A model generated the notes under the pieces. That model did no database searches, was not told the origin of the DNA, and saw only the letters and a program-made list of their open reading frames with translations. From Candidatus Kappaea frigidicola (GTDB lineage Bacteria; Omnitrophota; Gorgyraeia; JAGLLT01), in contig JAVCCI010000030.1 of assembly GCA_030765555.1 (NCBI GenBank), positions 1-5,913 of the forward strand: a stretch of 5,913 nt of DNA. The letters run 5' to 3'. Position numbers and translations under genes: made by a program. How positions within the stretch are numbered: position 1 is the stretch's first letter; every line of letters starts with the position of its first letter. Shown here one piece after another: positions 5,873-5,913 of the stretch.

Positions 5873-5913
5873 CACATCAGTTATGCAGCGAAGCGTTCAT
5901 AACTGATAGGTGC
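5873..5913. repeat. 41-bp palindromic repeat, copy 2 (reaches the window edge)
   Basis: Exact copy of 5787-5827, offset by 86 bases and in direct orientation, separated from it by 45 bases. Stem arms are 5877-5885 and 5898-5906, with GCGAAGC at 5888-5894. The base before it is A rather than G, so the outermost pair of copy 1 is lost, which marks the left limit of identity. The right limit cannot be seen because the window stops at its last matched base; more copies may follow. Confidence 0.9.

Noticed and set aside
5787..5913. CRISPR array
   Set aside because: Only two copies, the repeat is fully palindromic, the intervening 45 bases form their own hairpin, and no cas gene is present.
5787..5913. 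Integron attC sites or a gene cassette
   Set aside because: The palindrome lacks the GTTRRRY and RYYYAAC core sites at its ends (GTTATGC breaks the pattern), the spacing is far too short for a cassette, and no integrase is seen.
1..5913. A flavin regulon link between etfA and the FMN riboswitch
   Set aside because: The two are over 5 kb apart, separated by a terminator, smc and an opposite-strand gene; shared cofactor chemistry alone does not show co-regulation.

Overview
The window is AT-rich (roughly one third G+C by eye), bacterial, and densely coded up to about 5530. It holds the 3' end of etfA, a complete smc and a complete diguanylate cyclase gene, followed by about 390 bases of non-coding regulatory sequence. 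Everything reads as chromosomal housekeeping DNA. The SMC N-terminus, the GAF domain with a long insert, and the etfA-smc adjacency remind me of Omnitrophota or a related uncultured lineage. That assignment rests on memory of protein style and is only moderately supported.

Layout: (1) 1-582, the C-terminal FAD-binding half of electron transfer flavoprotein alpha, entering from the left edge. (2) 583-770, a strong rho-independent terminator for etfA followed by a near-consensus promoter for smc, so the two genes look transcriptionally separate. (3) 771-4358, a full-length SMC chromosome-organising ATPase. (4) 4355-5527 on the minus strand, a GAF-GGDEF diguanylate cyclase whose stop codon overlaps that of smc, so the genes converge with no spacer. 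(5) 5528-5913, no gene. It contains a minus-strand promoter for the cyclase that predicts an almost leaderless mRNA, and a divergent plus-strand promoter with a palindrome over its -10 box. Next come an FMN riboswitch (RFN element) and an intrinsic terminator whose 5' arm can also pair with the aptamer's 5' strand. Last are two identical 41-bp palindromic repeats flanking a second terminator-like hairpin.

The riboswitch points right, so it should control a flavin biosynthesis or transport gene just beyond the window. The etfA product needs FAD, but it is separated from the riboswitch by two unrelated genes and I see no regulatory link. No plasmid, phage, transposase, tRNA, rRNA or CRISPR is visible. 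The most unusual part is the right edge, where a flavin leader is followed by a repeated hairpin-plus-palindrome module. Each palindrome carries the heptamer GCGAAGC at its tip, known as an exceptionally stable single-stranded DNA mini-hairpin.
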